Part shown: positions 39,113 to 40,005 of the stretch, piece after piece
How the letters are laid out: each line of letters begins with the position of its first letter
Numbering within the stretch: position 1 is the stretch's first letter
NCBI GenBank assembly: GCA_937881255.1
Contig: CALGFH010000139.1
Span: 1-40,005, forward strand
Reading direction: 5' to 3'
DNA from: an uncultured Actinomycetes bacterium
GTDB taxonomy: Bacteria > Actinomycetota > CALGFH01
Length of the DNA: 40,005 nucleotides
The notes under the pieces: generated by a model
The model's input: only the letters and a program-made list of their open reading frames with translations
The model's database searches: none
Told to the model about the DNA's origin: nothing
Program-made: the position numbers and the translations under genes

Positions 39113-39516
39113 CCCCCGGCGATCTCGTCGGAGGGGTCGAGGCCGGCGGCGTGCAGGGCGGCGCCGAGGTCGGGGTGGCGGGCGAAGGCGGCCACCCGGC
39201 CGTCGCGGACGACCAGCACCGACCCGACCTCGTGGCCCTCGACGACCTCGCCGGTGGCGGCCGCGCGCCACTCGGCCAGCTGGTCGACCACCACGGTGTC
39301 GTCCCTGACGAAGAAGCGCCTGGCCTCCAGGCGGAGGCCGACCTCGCCGGTCTGGCGGCCCATCCAGGCCCGCAGCAGCTCGGTGCCGCGGCCGACCCCG
39401 CGTGGCCCGGCGACCTCGACGTCGTCGTGGGCCAGGGACACCAGGCGCTCGACGTCGCGGGCGTTCATCGCCTCGTGCCAGGAGCGGGCGACGGCCAGGG
39501 CCGGGGCTTCGGACAT
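39109..39516 (-). CDS. NTF2-like / SnoaL-domain protein
   Basis: A 135-residue alpha+beta cone protein: an N-terminal helix ARSWHEAMNARDVERLVSLAHDDVEV, the GRGTELLRAWM loop, and a VSVLVVRDGRVAAFARH-like C-terminal strand (read GSVLVVRDGRVAAF). Family members bind or isomerise small molecules; no catalytic residues stand out. ATG 39516 has no Shine-Dalgarno and lies six bases after TACCCT, so the message is probably leaderless. It converges with the MerB-like gene, sharing the stop bases CTAG. Confidence 0.82.
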   Translation of the reverse strand: MSEAPALAVARSWHEAMNARDVERLVSLAHDDVEVAGPRGVGRGTELLRAWMGRQTGEVGLRLEARRFFVRDDTVVVDQLAEWRAAATGEVVEGHEVGSVLVVRDGRVAAFARHPDLGAALHAAGLDPSDEIAGG

Positions 39517-39522
39517 GGGACG

Positions 39523-39528
39523 AGGGTA
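39523..39528 (-). promoter_or_regulatory. -10 box of leaderless promoter for the NTF2-like gene
   Basis: TACCCT on the minus strand followed by CGTCCC and the ATG at 39516. Same TANNNT-N6-start arrangement as guaA, pcrA and the SDR gene. Confidence 0.5.
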
Positions 39529-39597
39529 GCGAAGGTTGTGCCCGATGCTGTGGTGGTATCGGTGGTTCGTCCGGCAATCGGCCCCAGAGGAGGCGGC

Positions 39598-39822
39598 ATG
39601 GGCAGCGATCACACCCCGGCCGACGACATCGTCTACGACCTCGTCAGCATCCAGTACCACGCCCTCAAGTCCGGCTACACCTACGGCAAGTACCTGGAGG
39701 ACGCCGAGGGCCACGACGACGTGCTGGCGTTCATCCGCATGTGCCAGCAGGAGGACGCCCAGCGGGCCGTCACCTGCCACCAGCTGCTCGCCCAGCTGAC
39801 CAAGGACGGCGGTATCGGCTAG
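39598..39822 (+). CDS. small helical protein of unknown function
   Basis: A 74-residue acidic protein, apparently two long helices: DIVYDLVSIQYHALKSGYTY and HDDVLAFIRMCQQEDAQRAV, each amphipathic, with a short polar link (EDAEGHD). The pattern of Tyr, His and Glu/Asp recalls half of a ferritin-like or hemerythrin-like bundle, but there are no clear metal-ligand pairs, so no family is claimed. ATG 39598 has GAGGAGG about six bases upstream. It lies alone between the NTF2-like gene and groEL and is followed by a very strong hairpin. Confidence 0.7.
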   Translation: MGSDHTPADDIVYDLVSIQYHALKSGYTYGKYLEDAEGHDDVLAFIRMCQQEDAQRAVTCHQLLAQLTKDGGIG

Positions 39823-39837
39823 CGAGGTCCCGGCACG

Positions 39838-39874
39838 CGAACGGGCCCCGGCCGTCGTGGCCGGGGCCCGTTCG
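39838..39874. terminator. bidirectional hairpin terminator before groEL
   Basis: A perfect 16-bp inverted repeat, CGAACGGGCCCCGGCC (39838-39853) and its complement (39859-39874), with loop GTCGT. It separates the convergent 74-residue gene (stop 39822) and groEL (stop 39894). It lacks a long T-tract, so it may work as an I-shaped terminator. Confidence 0.8.
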
Positions 39875-39893
39875 TTCGTGCGGGTGGAGCGAG

Positions 39894-40005
39894 CTACATG
39901 CCCATGCCGTGCGGGTGGCCGTGGCCACCGGCGGCGCCGGCCTCCTCCTTCTCCTCCGGCTTGTCCACGACCAGGGTCTCGGTCGTGAGCAGCAGCGAGG
40001 CGATG
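39894..40005 (-). CDS. groEL: chaperonin GroEL, C-terminal 36 residues only
   Basis: The gene runs off the window edge. The visible end IASLLLTTETLVVDKPEEK is the conserved last helix and strand of the GroEL equatorial domain, followed by an acidic linker and the tail GGHGHPHGMGM. Actinomycetota often have two GroELs, one with a His-rich tail (GroEL1) and one with a Gly/Met tail (GroEL2); this tail mixes both features, so the type cannot be decided here. The rest of the gene and any groES lie outside. Confidence 0.92.
   Translation of the reverse strand, partial: IASLLLTTETLVVDKPEEKEEAGAAGGHGHPHGMGM

Overview
The window is very GC-rich (roughly three quarters G+C by eye) and densely coded on both strands. 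The gene content points to Actinomycetota: a GuaB3-type IMP dehydrogenase homologue beside a DUF5319 gene, an actinobacterial-style PcrA/UvrD helicase, HutF paired with an allantoate-amidohydrolase-like peptidase, a GroEL with a Gly/His/Met-rich tail, and a perfect CGAAC-N4-GTTCG LexA box. The exact lineage cannot be read from the sequence. No tRNA, rRNA, insertion sequence, prophage or CRISPR array was seen. It looks like an ordinary chromosome segment with one selfish element, an intein.

Layout. 1-3.2 kb (minus): two small membrane proteins, a MoaD/ThiS-like sulfur-carrier protein behind an Asp-box propeller protein, and a short-chain dehydrogenase broken by two one-base gaps. 3.3-8.1 kb: cupin; FAD amine-oxidase-like protein joined end to start to ispH (isoprenoids); divergent from ispH, two overlapping bacterial PH-domain membrane proteins. 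8.2-15.1 kb: hutF and a peptidase M20 homologue (histidine degradation), then a TetR-MFS-ABC exporter operon, with a VOC protein diverging from tetR. 15.1-20.8 kb: nitronate-monooxygenase-like protein and pcrA, which run into one frame in this assembly through a homopolymer frameshift; divergent from pcrA an ABC ATPase/permease pair. 20.9-24 kb: an operon of KstD/fumarate-reductase-like flavoprotein, SnoaL-like protein and PanE-like reductase. 24-28.7 kb: ZIP transporter, guaA, a candidate small RNA or attenuator, a small Cys/His protein, guaB3 and DUF5319. 28.7-33.2 kb: UDP-glucose dehydrogenase, an intein-split UDP-glucuronate decarboxylase and a HAD phosphatase, all translationally coupled or nearly so; the first two would give UDP-glucuronate and UDP-xylose. 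33.2-35.3 kb: a D,D-carboxypeptidase, a small LexA-boxed gene and a 400-base non-coding stretch with a decayed 20-bp tandem repeat. 35.3-38.4 kb: TPP riboswitch and thiO-thiS-thiG-thiE. 38.4-40 kb: MerB homologue, NTF2-like protein, a 74-residue unknown, a long hairpin terminator and the C-terminus of GroEL.

Regulatory architecture is unusually legible. Seven genes have a TANNNT -10 box 6-7 bases before the start codon and no Shine-Dalgarno, the signature of leaderless mRNAs. Three convergent gene pairs share one CTAG as both stop codons. Several operons use 4-base ATGA/GTGA overlaps.

The strongest leads are the 462-residue Ser1 intein with both LAGLIDADG motifs in a nucleotide-sugar decarboxylase, the roughly 73-nt two-hairpin RNA with a T6 terminator between guaA and a small Cys/His protein gene, and the LexA-boxed 89-residue protein of unknown function.
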